NCBI RefSeq assembly: GCF_019711565.1
Contig: NZ_JAIGNN010000001.1
Location: 1,762,535 to 1,826,534, forward strand
Reading direction: 5' to 3'
DNA: 64,000 bases
Source of the DNA: Qipengyuania proteolytica
GTDB taxonomy: Bacteria > Pseudomonadota > Alphaproteobacteria > Sphingomonadales > Sphingomonadaceae
Shown here: piece after piece, positions 53,715 to 62,544 of the stretch
Layout of the letters: each line of letters begins with the position of its first letter
How positions within the stretch are numbered: position 1 is the first letter of the stretch
The notes under the pieces: model-generated
What the model was told of the DNA's origin: nothing
Seen by the model: the letters and a program-made list of their open reading frames with translations, nothing else
Databases searched by the model: none
Program-made: the position numbers and the translations under genes

Positions 53715-54350
53715 ATGATCGACCCGGAGAAACTCGCCGCCTTCATGCTGGTCACCGCGACCACCAGCGTGGTGCCGGGCCCGTCGATGGTGTTCGTGAT
53801 GGGGCAGGCGATCTGGCGCGGCACGCGCGCGGGCTGGGCAGCGCTTCTGGGCATGCAGATCGGCTATTTCGTCTGGTGGCTGTTCGCGGCACTCGGCCTC
53901 GGCACGCTCGCCAAGGCCTATCCATTGGCGTTCCGCATACTGGCGATTGCCGGCGTGGCCTATCTCGCGTGGATGGGCGTCAAGGCGATCCGGCACTCGT
54001 TTCATACCAACGAGGGGCAGGTTTCGCCCGGGCGCGAGCCGTCGAGCCACGCCTTTCGCGACGGCATTCTCGTCGCGATCGGCAACCCCAAGTCGCTGAT
54101 CTACATGGTCGCGCTGATCCCGCCCTTCGTCGATCCGGCGCGCCCGATAGGATGGCAGATCGTGGTGCTGGCGCTGGTGGCGCTGGTGCTCGATGTCATC
54201 GTCGGCGCAGCCTACATCTTCGCCGGCAGACGGCTCGCGAGCGTGATGGAACGCGCGGCGACGCGGCGCTGGATCGACCGGGGCATCGGGATACTTTTCC
54301 TCGCCATCGCGGTTCTGATCCTGATGGACCTGCTCGGCACGCAGCTATGA
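53715..54350 (+). CDS. LysE/RhtB-family exporter
   Basis: A 211-residue inner-membrane exporter with six predicted helices. ATTSVVPGPSMVFVMGQA is the family N-terminal signature, and FRDGILVAIGNPKSLIYMVA is the central motif. It would export an amino acid or derivative. It lies 22 bases after dnaE2 and overlaps the next gene by ATGA, so read-through from the SOS promoter is possible. Confidence 0.88.
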   Translation: MIDPEKLAAFMLVTATTSVVPGPSMVFVMGQAIWRGTRAGWAALLGMQIGYFVWWLFAALGLGTLAKAYPLAFRILAIAGVAYLAWMGVKAIRHSFHTNEGQVSPGREPSSHAFRDGILVAIGNPKSLIYMVALIPPFVDPARPIGWQIVVLALVALVLDVIVGAAYIFAGRRLASVMERAATRRWIDRGIGILFLAIAVLILMDLLGTQL

Positions 54351-55072
54351 GAACGCGCATTTCGCGGCGTATCGGCAGGTTCACCTGGGATCGGCGGATC
54401 GTGATCCTGCTCGTTCTGGCAGGGCTGCTGCTGGCCGGGCGAAGCTGGTTGCAGGAGCACCCCGGGCACAATCCGTGGGCCCCGCTCGACCTGCGCGATC
54501 CGCCCGGTTGGGCCACCGAAGCGAAGCTGCTGGCGCTGCGTAGCGATACGCAGCTGTGCCGCGCGACGCTGGCGCGCAGTCGCATTGCGTTCGAGGCGCT
54601 GGAACCGGTCGGCGAAGGCGCGTGCCTGCGGGCCGACCGGACGCGCCTTGCGAACCTCCCGCTCAGTCCCGACACGCCGGCGACAACCTGCCCCGCTGCT
54701 GTCGCAACCTATCTGTGGGAGCGTGACGTCCTCGAACCCGCAGCGCAGGAAATCTTCGGAACCCGCATCGCGAGCGTCCAGCACCTCGGCGCTTATTCCT
54801 GCCGTCGCCTCTACGGTCGGGACGAGGGCCCGTGGAGCGAACATGCGACGGCCAATGCCATCGATATCGCCGGTTTCACCTTGTTCGACGGCACCCGGAT
54901 CAGCGTGTTACGCGACTGGGACGGGGAGGATGACGAGGCCCGCTTCCTGCGCATGGTCCGGGACGGTGCCTGCGACAGCTTCGCCACCGTCCTCAGCCCT
55001 GACTACAACGCCGCCCACGCCGATCACCTGCACCTCGACATGAGCGAGCGGTGGCGCAGCGTGTGTCGCTAG
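54347..55072 (+). CDS. Extensin-like C-terminal domain protein
   Basis: A 241-residue protein with one N-terminal membrane anchor (about 18-35) and an extensin-like C-terminal domain (PF06904 type). CRRLYGRDEGPWSEHATANA, IDIAGFTLFDG and YNAAHADHLHLDM hold the conserved His/Asp residues of a peptidase-like fold. Four or more cysteines suggest periplasmic location. It is translationally coupled to the LysE gene and convergent with phoB, one base apart. Confidence 0.85.
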   Translation: MRTRISRRIGRFTWDRRIVILLVLAGLLLAGRSWLQEHPGHNPWAPLDLRDPPGWATEAKLLALRSDTQLCRATLARSRIAFEALEPVGEGACLRADRTRLANLPLSPDTPATTCPAAVATYLWERDVLEPAAQEIFGTRIASVQHLGAYSCRRLYGRDEGPWSEHATANAIDIAGFTLFDGTRISVLRDWDGEDDEARFLRMVRDGACDSFATVLSPDYNAAHADHLHLDMSERWRSVCR

Positions 55073-55073
55073 G

Positions 55074-55796
55074 TCAGGCCTCGAGCGAGTAGCCAGCGCT
55101 GCGGACGGTGCGGACGGGGTCCTTCGCGCCTTCGATCTCGATCGCCTTGCGCAGGCGGCGGATGTGGACGTCGACCGTGCGCAGTTCGATATCGCTTTCG
55201 GTGCCCCAGACGCCGTCGAGCAGCTGCCCGCGGCTGAACACGCGGCCCGGGCTTTCCATGAAGAACTTGAGCAGGCGGTATTCGGTCGGGCCGAGCTGGA
55301 GGACCTTGCCGCGGCGCGTCACCTTGTGCGCGACCGGGTCGAGCGAGATGTCGCCCACTTCTATCGTTTCGCCGGCAAGCGCAGGTCGGATGCGACGCAT
55401 CACGGCGGCGACGCGCGCCAGCAATTCGCGCGGGCTGAACGGTTTCGTGAGGTAGTCGTCGGCACCCGTCTCGAGGCCGCGCACGCGGTCGTCCTCGGCC
55501 TCGCGCGCGGTCAGCATGATGATGGGCACATGCGCGGTGGCCTTGTCGCGGCGCAGGCGGCGACAGACTTCGATCCCGCTCGTGCCTTCGATCATCCAGT
55601 CGAGAATGACGAGATCGGGCGCGTCTTCGGAGGCCATCACCAGCGCTTCGTCGCCGTCCGCAGTGGTGCGGACGTTATAACCTTCGTTGCTGAATCTGTA
55701 TTCGAGCAGCTCGGAGAGGGCTGGATCGTCCTCGACGAGCAGGAGCTTGGCGGCGTTCAAATCCTTGCCTTCCCGCGATGATTTCGTGTCGGGCAC
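55074..55796 (-). CDS. phoB: Phosphate regulon response regulator PhoB
   Basis: A 240-residue OmpR-family regulator. The receiver domain has Asp66 (DLVILDWMIEG) and Lys in YLTKPFSPREL. The C-terminal winged helix includes LGPTEYRLLKFFMESPGRVF and ELRTVDVHIRRLRKAIE. It binds Pho boxes when phosphorylated by PhoR. It is the last gene of the pst-pho block. The first ~13 residues are extra relative to typical PhoB. Confidence 0.93.
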   Translation of the reverse strand: MPDTKSSREGKDLNAAKLLLVEDDPALSELLEYRFSNEGYNVRTTADGDEALVMASEDAPDLVILDWMIEGTSGIEVCRRLRRDKATAHVPIIMLTAREAEDDRVRGLETGADDYLTKPFSPRELLARVAAVMRRIRPALAGETIEVGDISLDPVAHKVTRRGKVLQLGPTEYRLLKFFMESPGRVFSRGQLLDGVWGTESDIELRTVDVHIRRLRKAIEIEGAKDPVRTVRSAGYSLEA

Positions 55797-55827
55797 GGCT
55801 TTATGACCCTCGCGCTACAGAATTATG

Positions 55828-56499
55828 TCAATCGTCCTCGTCGGGCGGATAGGTGCCAACCGCGGCGAAATGGACCATCTCCGCGACATTGGTCGCATGG
55901 TCGCCGATCCGTTCGAGGTTGCGCGCCACGAACAGCAGCTGTGCAGCACTCGAAATGGTCGAAGGATTTTCGACCATGTGGCTGACGAGATTACGGAAAA
56001 TCGAGTTGTAGAAGGCGTCGACCTTCTCGTCCGCAGCGATAACTTCGCGCGCCAGCTCGGCATCGCGCGCGGCGTAGGCGGTCAGCACGTCGTGCACCAT
56101 TTCGCTCGCCACTTCGGCCATGGCGGGGAGCAGGGTCAGCGGTTCGAACTTCTTCCGGTTCGGGCCGATTTCCTTGGAGGCCTTGGCGATGTTCTTCGAA
56201 TAGTCGCCGATCCGCTCGACCACACCGGCGATCTTGAGGGCGGCGATGACTTCGCGCAAATCGTCCGCCATCGGGGCGCGCAGCGCGATGATCCGCACGG
56301 CCAGCTTGTCGACCTCGCTTTCGAGCGAATCGATCTTCTTGTCACCCTTGACGACCTTGTCCGACAGCGTGTCGTCGCCCTTGACCAGCGCCTCGATCGC
56401 TTCCTGGATGGCCGCTTCGGCAAGCCCGCCCATTTCCGCGATCAGGCCGCGCAGCCGGGTGATGTCCTCGTCGAAGGCCTTGACGGTATGTTCCTGCAT
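55828..56499 (-). CDS. phoU: Phosphate-specific transport accessory protein PhoU
   Basis: A 223-residue all-helical protein with two PhoU repeats, each with an acidic metal-binding E/DxxxD-type helix (VVKGDKKIDSLESEVDKL; VIAADEKVDAFYNSIF). It links Pst transporter state to PhoR. Its ATG overlaps the pstB stop by one base (TGATG). Confidence 0.94.
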   Translation of the reverse strand: MQEHTVKAFDEDITRLRGLIAEMGGLAEAAIQEAIEALVKGDDTLSDKVVKGDKKIDSLESEVDKLAVRIIALRAPMADDLREVIAALKIAGVVERIGDYSKNIAKASKEIGPNRKKFEPLTLLPAMAEVASEMVHDVLTAYAARDAELAREVIAADEKVDAFYNSIFRNLVSHMVENPSTISSAAQLLFVARNLERIGDHATNVAEMVHFAAVGTYPPDEDD

Positions 56500-57290
56500 C
56501 AGCCGTAGCGTCCCGTGATGTAATCCTGCGTCCGCTGTTCGAGCGGATTGGTGAATATGTCAGATGTGCGGCCATATTCCACCATCTTCCCGAGGTGGAA
56601 GAAAGCGGTCCGCTGGCTGACGCGCGCGGCCTGCTGCATCGAATGGGTCACGATGACGATGGCGTAGCGGCCGTTGAGTTCCGCGATCAGTTCCTCGATC
56701 TTCGCCGTGGCGATCGGATCGAGCGCCGAACAGGGCTCGTCCATCAGGATCACCTCCGGATCGACCGCGATGGCGCGGGCAATGCACAGACGCTGCTGCT
56801 GGCCGCCCGAGAGCGCAGTGCCGCTGTCCTGCAGGCGGTCCTTCACCTCTTCCCACAAGCCCGCGCGCTTCAGCGAGCGTTCGACAATGGCGTCGAGTTC
56901 GTCCTTGCCTTCGGCGAGGCCGTGGATCTTCGGACCGTAGGCGATGTTGTCGTAGATCGACTTAGGGAAGGGGTTCGGCTTCTGGAACACCATGCCGACC
57001 CGCGCGCGCAATTGCACGACATCCATCTTGGAGCGGTAGATATCGTCGCCGTCGAGCGTGATCTCGCCTTCGACGCGGGCCGAAGGGATCGTGTCGTTCA
57101 TGCGGTTGAGCGTGCGCAGGAAGGTCGACTTGCCGCAGCCGGACGGGCCGATGAAGGCGGTGACGTATTTGGTCGGGATGTCGATCGAGACTTCGTCGAT
57201 CGCCTTCTTGTCGCCGTAGAAGACGGAGACGTCCCGCGCGCTCATCTTGGCGTCCGTCACTTCAAGGTTTTCGTGGACTACGGTCACCAT
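56499..57290 (-). CDS. pstB: Phosphate ABC transporter ATPase PstB
   Basis: A 263-residue ABC ATPase. Walker [10 protein letters not shown] is at 48-56, the Q-loop is in [11 protein letters not shown], the signature LSGGQQQRL, Walker [14 protein letters not shown] and switch THSMQQA. It powers high-affinity phosphate import. The ATG lies 7 bases into the end of pstA. A longer frame extending upstream runs out of frame through pstA and is not real. Confidence 0.96.
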   Translation of the reverse strand: MVTVVHENLEVTDAKMSARDVSVFYGDKKAIDEVSIDIPTKYVTAFIGPSGCGKSTFLRTLNRMNDTIPSARVEGEITLDGDDIYRSKMDVVQLRARVGMVFQKPNPFPKSIYDNIAYGPKIHGLAEGKDELDAIVERSLKRAGLWEEVKDRLQDSGTALSGGQQQRLCIARAIAVDPEVILMDEPCSALDPIATAKIEELIAELNGRYAIVIVTHSMQQAARVSQRTAFFHLGKMVEYGRTSDIFTNPLEQRTQDYITGRYG

Positions 57291-58546
57291 GTCTTCTCGA
57301 ATTTGTTGCGCAGGTAGATTGCGAGGCCGTTCATCAGCAGAAGGAACAGCAATAGCACGATGATCGCCGCGCTGGTGCGTTCCACGAAACCGCGATCGAT
57401 TTCGTCCGACCACAGGAAAATCTGCATCGGCAGGACGGTGGCGGGCGAGGTGAAGCCGTCGGGCGGCGTGGCCACGAAAGCGCGCATCCCGATCATCAGC
57501 AGCGGAGCGGTTTCGCCAAGCGCGCGGGCCATGCCGATGATCGTGCCGGTGAGGATACCGGGCAGGGCGAGGGGCAGGACATGGTGGAACACCACCTGCA
57601 CCGGCGAGGCCCCGATGGCGAGCGCACCATCGCGAATGCTCGGCGGCACCGCCTTGATGGCGTTGCGCCCGGCAATGACGATGACCGGCATGGTCATCAG
57701 CGCGAGGGTCATGCCGCCGATGACGGGCGCCGAGCGCAGGTTCGGGAACAGCGTCAGGAAGACGGCAAGGCCGAGCAGGCCGAAGATGATCGAGGGGACC
57801 GCGGCAAGGTTGTTGATCGACAGCTCGATCAGTTCGGTCCAGCGGTTCTTGGGCGCATATTCCTCGAGATAGAGCGCCGCGAGCACGCCGATCGGGAAGG
57901 CGAGCAGCAGCGTGACGATCATCGTCAGCATCGAGCCCTTGAGCGCGCCCCAGATACCCACCTGCTGCGGATTGGTCGCATCGGCACGGGTCAGGAAGCC
58001 GGGATCGAAGTTCTTGCCGATCTTGCCTTCGGCATCGAGCCGCTGCGCCAGCGCCCGCATGTCGGGCGAGCCTTCGCCCTGGTAGCCCGAGGCGAGATCG
58101 GCCGAGGCGGGCAAGGAGAAAGTCGCCTGTTCGCGTAGGATCGAAGGATCGGCGACGATGGCAGCGGCGACATCGCGCCACGCCTGCCTGCCGAGTTCGG
58201 CCGCCGCCTCTTCACCGAGCGCTTGCTGCGCGAAATAGTCGACCACATCGGGCAGGCCCTGCGCTTCGAGGTTCTGCACCGCATTCGGTTGGCTCATGGT
58301 CGCAGGATCGGCCGCGATGCCGGCCTCGGCAAAGTCAATCGGCACGTCGAGTTCGACGCGCTGGAAGCCGCCGATCCCGTTGATCGTCATGGTGCCGAGC
58401 AGGAACACCAGCACGGCAACGGAGAACAGGATGGCGCCAAGGCCGATCGCCTTGAAACGGCGTTCTGCCGCATAGCGCTGCTTGAGCCGCGCCTCGAAGG
58501 CAGCGCTACGCGTGGGCGCGCCGAGGGGAGCGTCGAGATCAGTCAT
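57284..58546 (-). CDS. pstA: Phosphate ABC transporter permease PstA, extended form
   Basis: A 420-residue permease, longer than the ~290 of E. coli PstA. After the first membrane segment (about 35-60) it has a periplasmic insertion of about 140 residues, matching the DUF3333 domain of alphaproteobacterial PstA. The transport domain follows, with the EAA-type loop [19 protein letters not shown] and [12 protein letters not shown]. The start is ATG 58546 (MTDLDAP). Confidence 0.93.
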   Translation of the reverse strand: MTDLDAPLGAPTRSAAFEARLKQRYAAERRFKAIGLGAILFSVAVLVFLLGTMTINGIGGFQRVELDVPIDFAEAGIAADPATMSQPNAVQNLEAQGLPDVVDYFAQQALGEEAAAELGRQAWRDVAAAIVADPSILREQATFSLPASADLASGYQGEGSPDMRALAQRLDAEGKIGKNFDPGFLTRADATNPQQVGIWGALKGSMLTMIVTLLLAFPIGVLAALYLEEYAPKNRWTELIELSINNLAAVPSIIFGLLGLAVFLTLFPNLRSAPVIGGMTLALMTMPVIVIAGRNAIKAVPPSIRDGALAIGASPVQVVFHHVLPLALPGILTGTIIGMARALGETAPLLMIGMRAFVATPPDGFTSPATVLPMQIFLWSDEIDRGFVERTSAAIIVLLLFLLLMNGLAIYLRNKFEKTW

Positions 58547-59924
58547 ACGCTTCGCGATACCGTTTGACGACGCGCAGGGCGACAAAGTTGAGGCCGAGCG
58601 TGACCATGAAGAGCACGAAGCCGAGCGCGAAGGCGCTCAGCGTCGCCGGATGGTCGAAACTGCCTTCGCCGGTGAGCATGGCGACGATCTGGACGGTGAC
58701 GGTGGTCATTGCCTCCAGCGGGTTGCCGGTGAGGTTGGCCGCGGTCGACGCGGCCATGACCACGATCATGGTTTCGCCGATCGCGCGGCTGACCGCGAGC
58801 ATGATCCCGGCGACGATGCCGGGCAAGGCGGCAGGGACGAGCACGCGGCGAATGGTCTCGCTGGTGGTGGCGCCCATGGCAAGGCTGCCGTCGCGCATGG
58901 CCTGCGGCACGGCGGCAATGCTGTCGTCGGCCATCGAGCTGACGAAGGGGATGATCATCACGCCCATGACAAGGCCGGCCGCGAGTGCGCTTTCGCTCGA
59001 GGGGTTGGACATGCCGAGCGCAAGGGCGATGTCTCTGATGGCGGGCGCGATGGTGAGCGCGGCGAAATAGCCGTAAACGACGGTCGGGACGCCGGCGAGG
59101 ATTTCCAGTGCGGGTTTCACCCAGGCCCTGACCCTGGGATCGGCATATTGGGTAAGGTAGATCGCGCTCATCAGGCCGAGCGGGATCGCCACGATCATGG
59201 CGATGATGGCGCCGATGTAGATCGTGCCCCAGAACAGCGGGATCGCGCCGTAGCGGCTGCCATCGGGATTGTCGGGGTTGCTCATGGGGTCCGGGCCCCA
59301 ATGGGTCCCGAACAGGAAGTCGACCGGCGAGACCATGCCGAAGAAGCGGACGGTCTCGAAGATCAGGCTGACGAGGATGCCGATCGTCGTCAGGATCGCG
59401 ACCAGCGATGCGCCGAGCAGGATCGCCATGACGATCCGCTCCACCTTGGTACGCGCGGCGAAATCGGGCTTCAGGCGCAGGAAGGCCCAGGCTCCCGTCA
59501 GGAAGGCGATCAGCAGGGTGACCACGATTCCAATCGTATTGTAGCGCGACAGCGCATCGCGGAACGGTTCGACCAGTTCGCGCGCCTGCGGGTTGAAGAC
59601 CGCCGGTGCCGCACCGGTTGCGACCGCACGCGCTTCGTTGAGGATCGTCTGCCGCTGGAAACCGAAAGCGGGAAGTTCGGCGGCGGCGGGATTTGCCAAT
59701 ACGGCCTGGTTGACGAGCCCGGGAGCGATCGCGCTCCACACCGCCACGAAGGCGAGGACGGGCAGCACGATCCAGAGCGCGACATACCACGCGTGGTAGG
59801 TCGGCAGGCTGGCGAGCCGCCCGTCGGAGCTTTCGCGCCGGAATGCCCAGGCGCGCGCGCGGGCCGCCAACCATCCGGCAAGCCCGAGGCCGAGGGCCAG
59901 GAGAAGCAGGATGGCTGGTGACAT
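58539..59924 (-). CDS. pstC: Phosphate ABC transporter permease PstC, extended form
   Basis: A 461-residue permease with an N-terminal extension (about 1-150) of membrane segments and a loop, as in the PstC_N (DUF3708) group, followed by the core permease. Motifs EILAGVPTVVYGYFAALTIA, AVPQAMRDGSLAMGATTSE and SRAIGETMIVVMAAS are canonical. It pairs with PstA. It overlaps pstA by eight bases. Confidence 0.93.
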   Translation of the reverse strand: MSPAILLLLALGLGLAGWLAARARAWAFRRESSDGRLASLPTYHAWYVALWIVLPVLAFVAVWSAIAPGLVNQAVLANPAAAELPAFGFQRQTILNEARAVATGAAPAVFNPQARELVEPFRDALSRYNTIGIVVTLLIAFLTGAWAFLRLKPDFAARTKVERIVMAILLGASLVAILTTIGILVSLIFETVRFFGMVSPVDFLFGTHWGPDPMSNPDNPDGSRYGAIPLFWGTIYIGAIIAMIVAIPLGLMSAIYLTQYADPRVRAWVKPALEILAGVPTVVYGYFAALTIAPAIRDIALALGMSNPSSESALAAGLVMGVMIIPFVSSMADDSIAAVPQAMRDGSLAMGATTSETIRRVLVPAALPGIVAGIMLAVSRAIGETMIVVMAASTAANLTGNPLEAMTTVTVQIVAMLTGEGSFDHPATLSAFALGFVLFMVTLGLNFVALRVVKRYREAYD

Positions 59925-59940
59925 ACGCTAGGATTTCGCC

Positions 59941-60987
59941 TTACTTCAGCTGCGAGCCGTCGAGCGTGGTGTACTCGGTAGCGGCTTTTGTGCTGGTCGC
60001 CATAACGTCCTCAGGCGATGCGACAAGCCCGATCTTGGCCAATTCCCCACCCTTCGACCACATCTTGGTCCACTGGGCGAGGTATTCCCTGAGGCCGGGG
60101 ATGGCATCGAGGTGCGCCTTTTTGACGTAGACGTAGAGCGGACGGGCGCCCGGATATTCGAAGCTGGCAATGTTGTCATAGGTCGCTTCGACGCCGTTGA
60201 TCGGCAGGTCCTGCAGCTTGTCCAGGTTTTCTTCGAGGTAGCTGAAACCGAAGACGCCGACGGCCTTCGGATTGCCTTCGATTTTCTGGACGATCAGGTT
60301 GTCCTGCTCGCCCTGGTCGACATAGGCGCCGTCGGAGCGCACTTCGGTGCACAGCTTCTGATACTCGTCCTCATTGCTGTCCTTGAGGGCCGCCATGTCC
60401 GCATTGGTCTTGCAGCCGGCTTCGAGGATCAGTTCCTTGAGCGCATCGCGCGTGCCCGAGGTGCTCGGCGGGCCGTAGACGAGGATCGGCTCGTTCGGCA
60501 GCGAGGGGTCGATATCCGACCAGGTCTTGGCGGTCTGCTCGCCGCCATAGGGGCTGGCGGCAAGTGCTTCGTAGACCTGCTTGGGGGTCAGGTTCATCAT
60601 GATGCCGCCCTTGGCCGAGGCCAGCGCGATCCCGTCGAGGCCGACCTGGATTTCGATGATGTCGGTCACGCCGTTGGACTGGCAGTCGGCGAACTCGCTC
60701 GCCTTCATGCGGCGCGAGGCATTGGCCATGTCGGGCGTGTCGGCGCCGACGCCGGAGCAGAACAGCTTCATGCCGCCGCCGGTGCCGGTCGATTCGATGA
60801 TCGGCGAGGTGAAGTCGGGGTTCGAGCGCACGAAGGCTTCCGAAACCGCCTTGGCGAACGGGAACACGGTCGACGAACCGACAGCACGGATCGAATCGCG
60901 CGAACCGGCGTCCGACGCACCGCCGCCGCAAGCGGCGAGGGCGGCAGCCGAAACGGCGGCGAAGATGAAGGATTTGGTCTTGGTCAT
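59941..60987 (-). CDS. pstS: Phosphate-binding protein PstS
   Basis: A 348-residue periplasmic phosphate-binding protein. A signal peptide with lipobox-like LAAC (Cys20) precedes the ligand-contact segments AVGSSTVFPFAKAVSEAF, STGTGGGMKLFCSG, SRRMKASEFADC and PPSTSGTRDAL. The ATG is the start, and the upstream open frame is not homologous. It lies 79 bases after the porin gene, with its own candidate Pho box. Confidence 0.94.
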   Translation of the reverse strand: MTKTKSFIFAAVSAAALAACGGGASDAGSRDSIRAVGSSTVFPFAKAVSEAFVRSNPDFTSPIIESTGTGGGMKLFCSGVGADTPDMANASRRMKASEFADCQSNGVTDIIEIQVGLDGIALASAKGGIMMNLTPKQVYEALAASPYGGEQTAKTWSDIDPSLPNEPILVYGPPSTSGTRDALKELILEAGCKTNADMAALKDSNEDEYQKLCTEVRSDGAYVDQGEQDNLIVQKIEGNPKAVGVFGFSYLEENLDKLQDLPINGVEATYDNIASFEYPGARPLYVYVKKAHLDAIPGLREYLAQWTKMWSKGGELAKIGLVASPEDVMATSTKAATEYTTLDGSQLK

Positions 60988-61014
60988 GATAGATCCCTTG
61001 GGTTGGTAACTAGC

Positions 61015-61028
61015 GGCGCCTTTGCGCC
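61015..61028. repeat. Small hairpin between porin and pstS genes
   Basis: GGCGC (61015-61019) and GCGCC (61024-61028) form a 5-bp stem with a 4-base loop, with no T-run. It may terminate or process part of the porin transcript, or protect the pstS mRNA 5' end. Confidence 0.4.
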
Positions 61029-61033
61029 TCAAT

Positions 61034-61051
61034 ATTACAGGGTTGCGACAA
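61034..61051 (-). promoter_or_regulatory. Candidate Pho box upstream of pstS
   Basis: On the minus strand, TTGTCGC-AACC-CTGTAAT has two 7-base half-sites at 11-base spacing. The second is identical to a half-site in the porin Pho box and the first deviates at two positions from CTGTCAC. It starts 47 bases before the pstS ATG. Confidence 0.6.
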
Positions 61052-61066
61052 CAGTCTGACCGCCGA

Positions 61067-62416
61067 TCAGAAATCGACCTGCGCGCGCACGCCGAAGGCG
61101 TCGACCGTATAGGAGGTGTCGCCATCGGCGGTCGGGTACACGGCGTTGTCGTACTCGAGCATGCCGTAGTTCACGCCGAACAGGACGTAGGCGTTCGGCT
61201 TCCAGATCAGCGACGCGAGGTAGCCATTCTGGGTTCCGCCCAGCACGCCGGCATCGTTGAGGTCGAGATAGTCGTAGCGCAGGTTGAACTGCAACGAGCC
61301 CAGCCCGCCCTTGCCGAGCGGATTGGCGGGCTTGCTGCGATCGAACTTGCCGCCCTTGTAGCCGCGCGTGTCGCCGCCGGTGAGGAAAATGCCGGCTTCC
61401 GCGTAGCCGCCGAAGAAGGTCGGGTCTTCCATCGCGCCCGGCATGGTGACGGTCTGCCAGTAGCCCTCGGCTGCGGCGTGGAACGGGCCTGCGACGGCCG
61501 CGGCTTCGAGGCCGAGCCCGAATTCGCTATCGGCGTCGAGATTGCCGGTGTTGATGAAGCGCTCCGACGTGAAATGCACCAGCGGGCGCTGGCGATAGCG
61601 CACCGTCGCGCCGTCCTCGGCCAGGTCGTTATAGTGGATCGAGCCGCCGAAGTGCAGCTGGGTGTCGCCCATCTTCGGCATGAAGACGAGGCGCGCGTCG
61701 GCACCGCGATTGTTGGTCTCGGTGTCGGCGAAATTGTCGGTGAAGACACCGGCCTGCGCCAGCACCGCGCCCTTGTTGTAGGTGACCGAAGCCCCGATGC
61801 GGCGCTCGAAGCCGAAGGCATCGGTGAAAGCGGCGCGTTCGATGAAGGTCGTGTGCAGGCTGCTGGTCAGTTCTTCGAGCGACTGGAAGTTGTTCTGGTG
61901 ACCGACGATCACTTCGATCGGGCCGTCGCTGTAGGACAGGTAGGCGTCTGCAGCTTCGACTTCGTTGCCCGCGAAATCGAGTTCGAACTTGTAGCCGAAG
62001 CCGCCCGGGATATCGCCCGACGCGCCGAGCCGCGCGCGGCGCACTTCGTTGCCGAACCCGTCGGAGCGACCGGTCGAGCCGGGCACGCTGGTGAAACCGG
62101 CGTCGAACATCAGGCGACCGCGCGGCTTGAAGCTCCAGCCGTCGCTCTTGGAGAGTTCTTCTGCCGGAGCGGGTTCGGGTTTGGCCTGCGCAGCTTCGGT
62201 CGCAGCGGCGATCGTCACGTCCTGCGCCTCGTTGGTCTGCTTGGCCGCAGCCAACTCGCCTTCGAGCTGGTCGATGCGGTCGTTCATGGCCTTGAGCTGG
62301 GCGCGCATGGCGGCGAGTTCGTCGGCAGAGACGGTGACGTCCTGCGCGAACACAGGGGTGGCCATGGTGCAGCTGAGCGCGGCCGCAGCCACGGAAAGGC
62401 GAATCATTCGGGTCAT
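61067..62416 (-). CDS. Phosphate-selective porin (OprO/OprP-like)
   Basis: A 449-residue outer-membrane porin. A signal peptide (VAAAALSCTMATPVFAQ) is followed by a coiled-coil segment (about 30-65, SADELAAMRAQLKAMNDRID) that may trimerise the protein. A beta-barrel region begins at WSFKPRGRLMFDAGF and ends in the C-terminal phenylalanine signature (VDAFGVRAQVDF). OprP-type porins pass phosphate or polyphosphate. Its position before pstS and the strong Pho box upstream support phosphate specificity. Confidence 0.88.
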   Translation of the reverse strand: MTRMIRLSVAAAALSCTMATPVFAQDVTVSADELAAMRAQLKAMNDRIDQLEGELAAAKQTNEAQDVTIAAATEAAQAKPEPAPAEELSKSDGWSFKPRGRLMFDAGFTSVPGSTGRSDGFGNEVRRARLGASGDIPGGFGYKFELDFAGNEVEAADAYLSYSDGPIEVIVGHQNNFQSLEELTSSLHTTFIERAAFTDAFGFERRIGASVTYNKGAVLAQAGVFTDNFADTETNNRGADARLVFMPKMGDTQLHFGGSIHYNDLAEDGATVRYRQRPLVHFTSERFINTGNLDADSEFGLGLEAAAVAGPFHAAAEGYWQTVTMPGAMEDPTFFGGYAEAGIFLTGGDTRGYKGGKFDRSKPANPLGKGGLGSLQFNLRYDYLDLNDAGVLGGTQNGYLASLIWKPNAYVLFGVNYGMLEYDNAVYPTADGDTSYTVDAFGVRAQVDF

Positions 62417-62469
62417 CGGGAATCCTTCGCAGGACGGTTACGGTCCGGCGACGCCCCTATGACCGGCAA

Positions 62470-62487
62470 ATTACAGTTCTGTGACAG
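62470..62487 (-). promoter_or_regulatory. Pho box upstream of the porin gene
   Basis: On the minus strand, CTGTCAC-AGAA-CTGTAAT matches the PhoB consensus (two CTGTCAT-like heptamers with 11-base periodicity). Weaker CGGTCA half-sites lie on both sides (about 62489-62497 and 62459-62465), making a longer tandem array. The core starts 54 bases before the porin ATG. Confidence 0.8.
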
Positions 62488-62544
62488 TTCGTGACCGGAG
62501 TGTGATTGTCTGTGGAAAAGCCACCAGGAAGACCCCTCGGGGCC

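Noticed and set aside
56499..58181. A 560-codon open frame suggesting an N-terminally extended PstB.
   Set aside because: The first ~297 codons are PstA read in another frame. The Shine-Dalgarno context and homology place PstB at the ATG at 57290.
58482..59921. Long open frames antisense to pstC and, at 61022-62494, antisense to the porin gene.
   Set aside because: Their Asp/Gly/Arg-rich low-complexity translations mirror the GC-rich sense genes. No domain or start signals support them.
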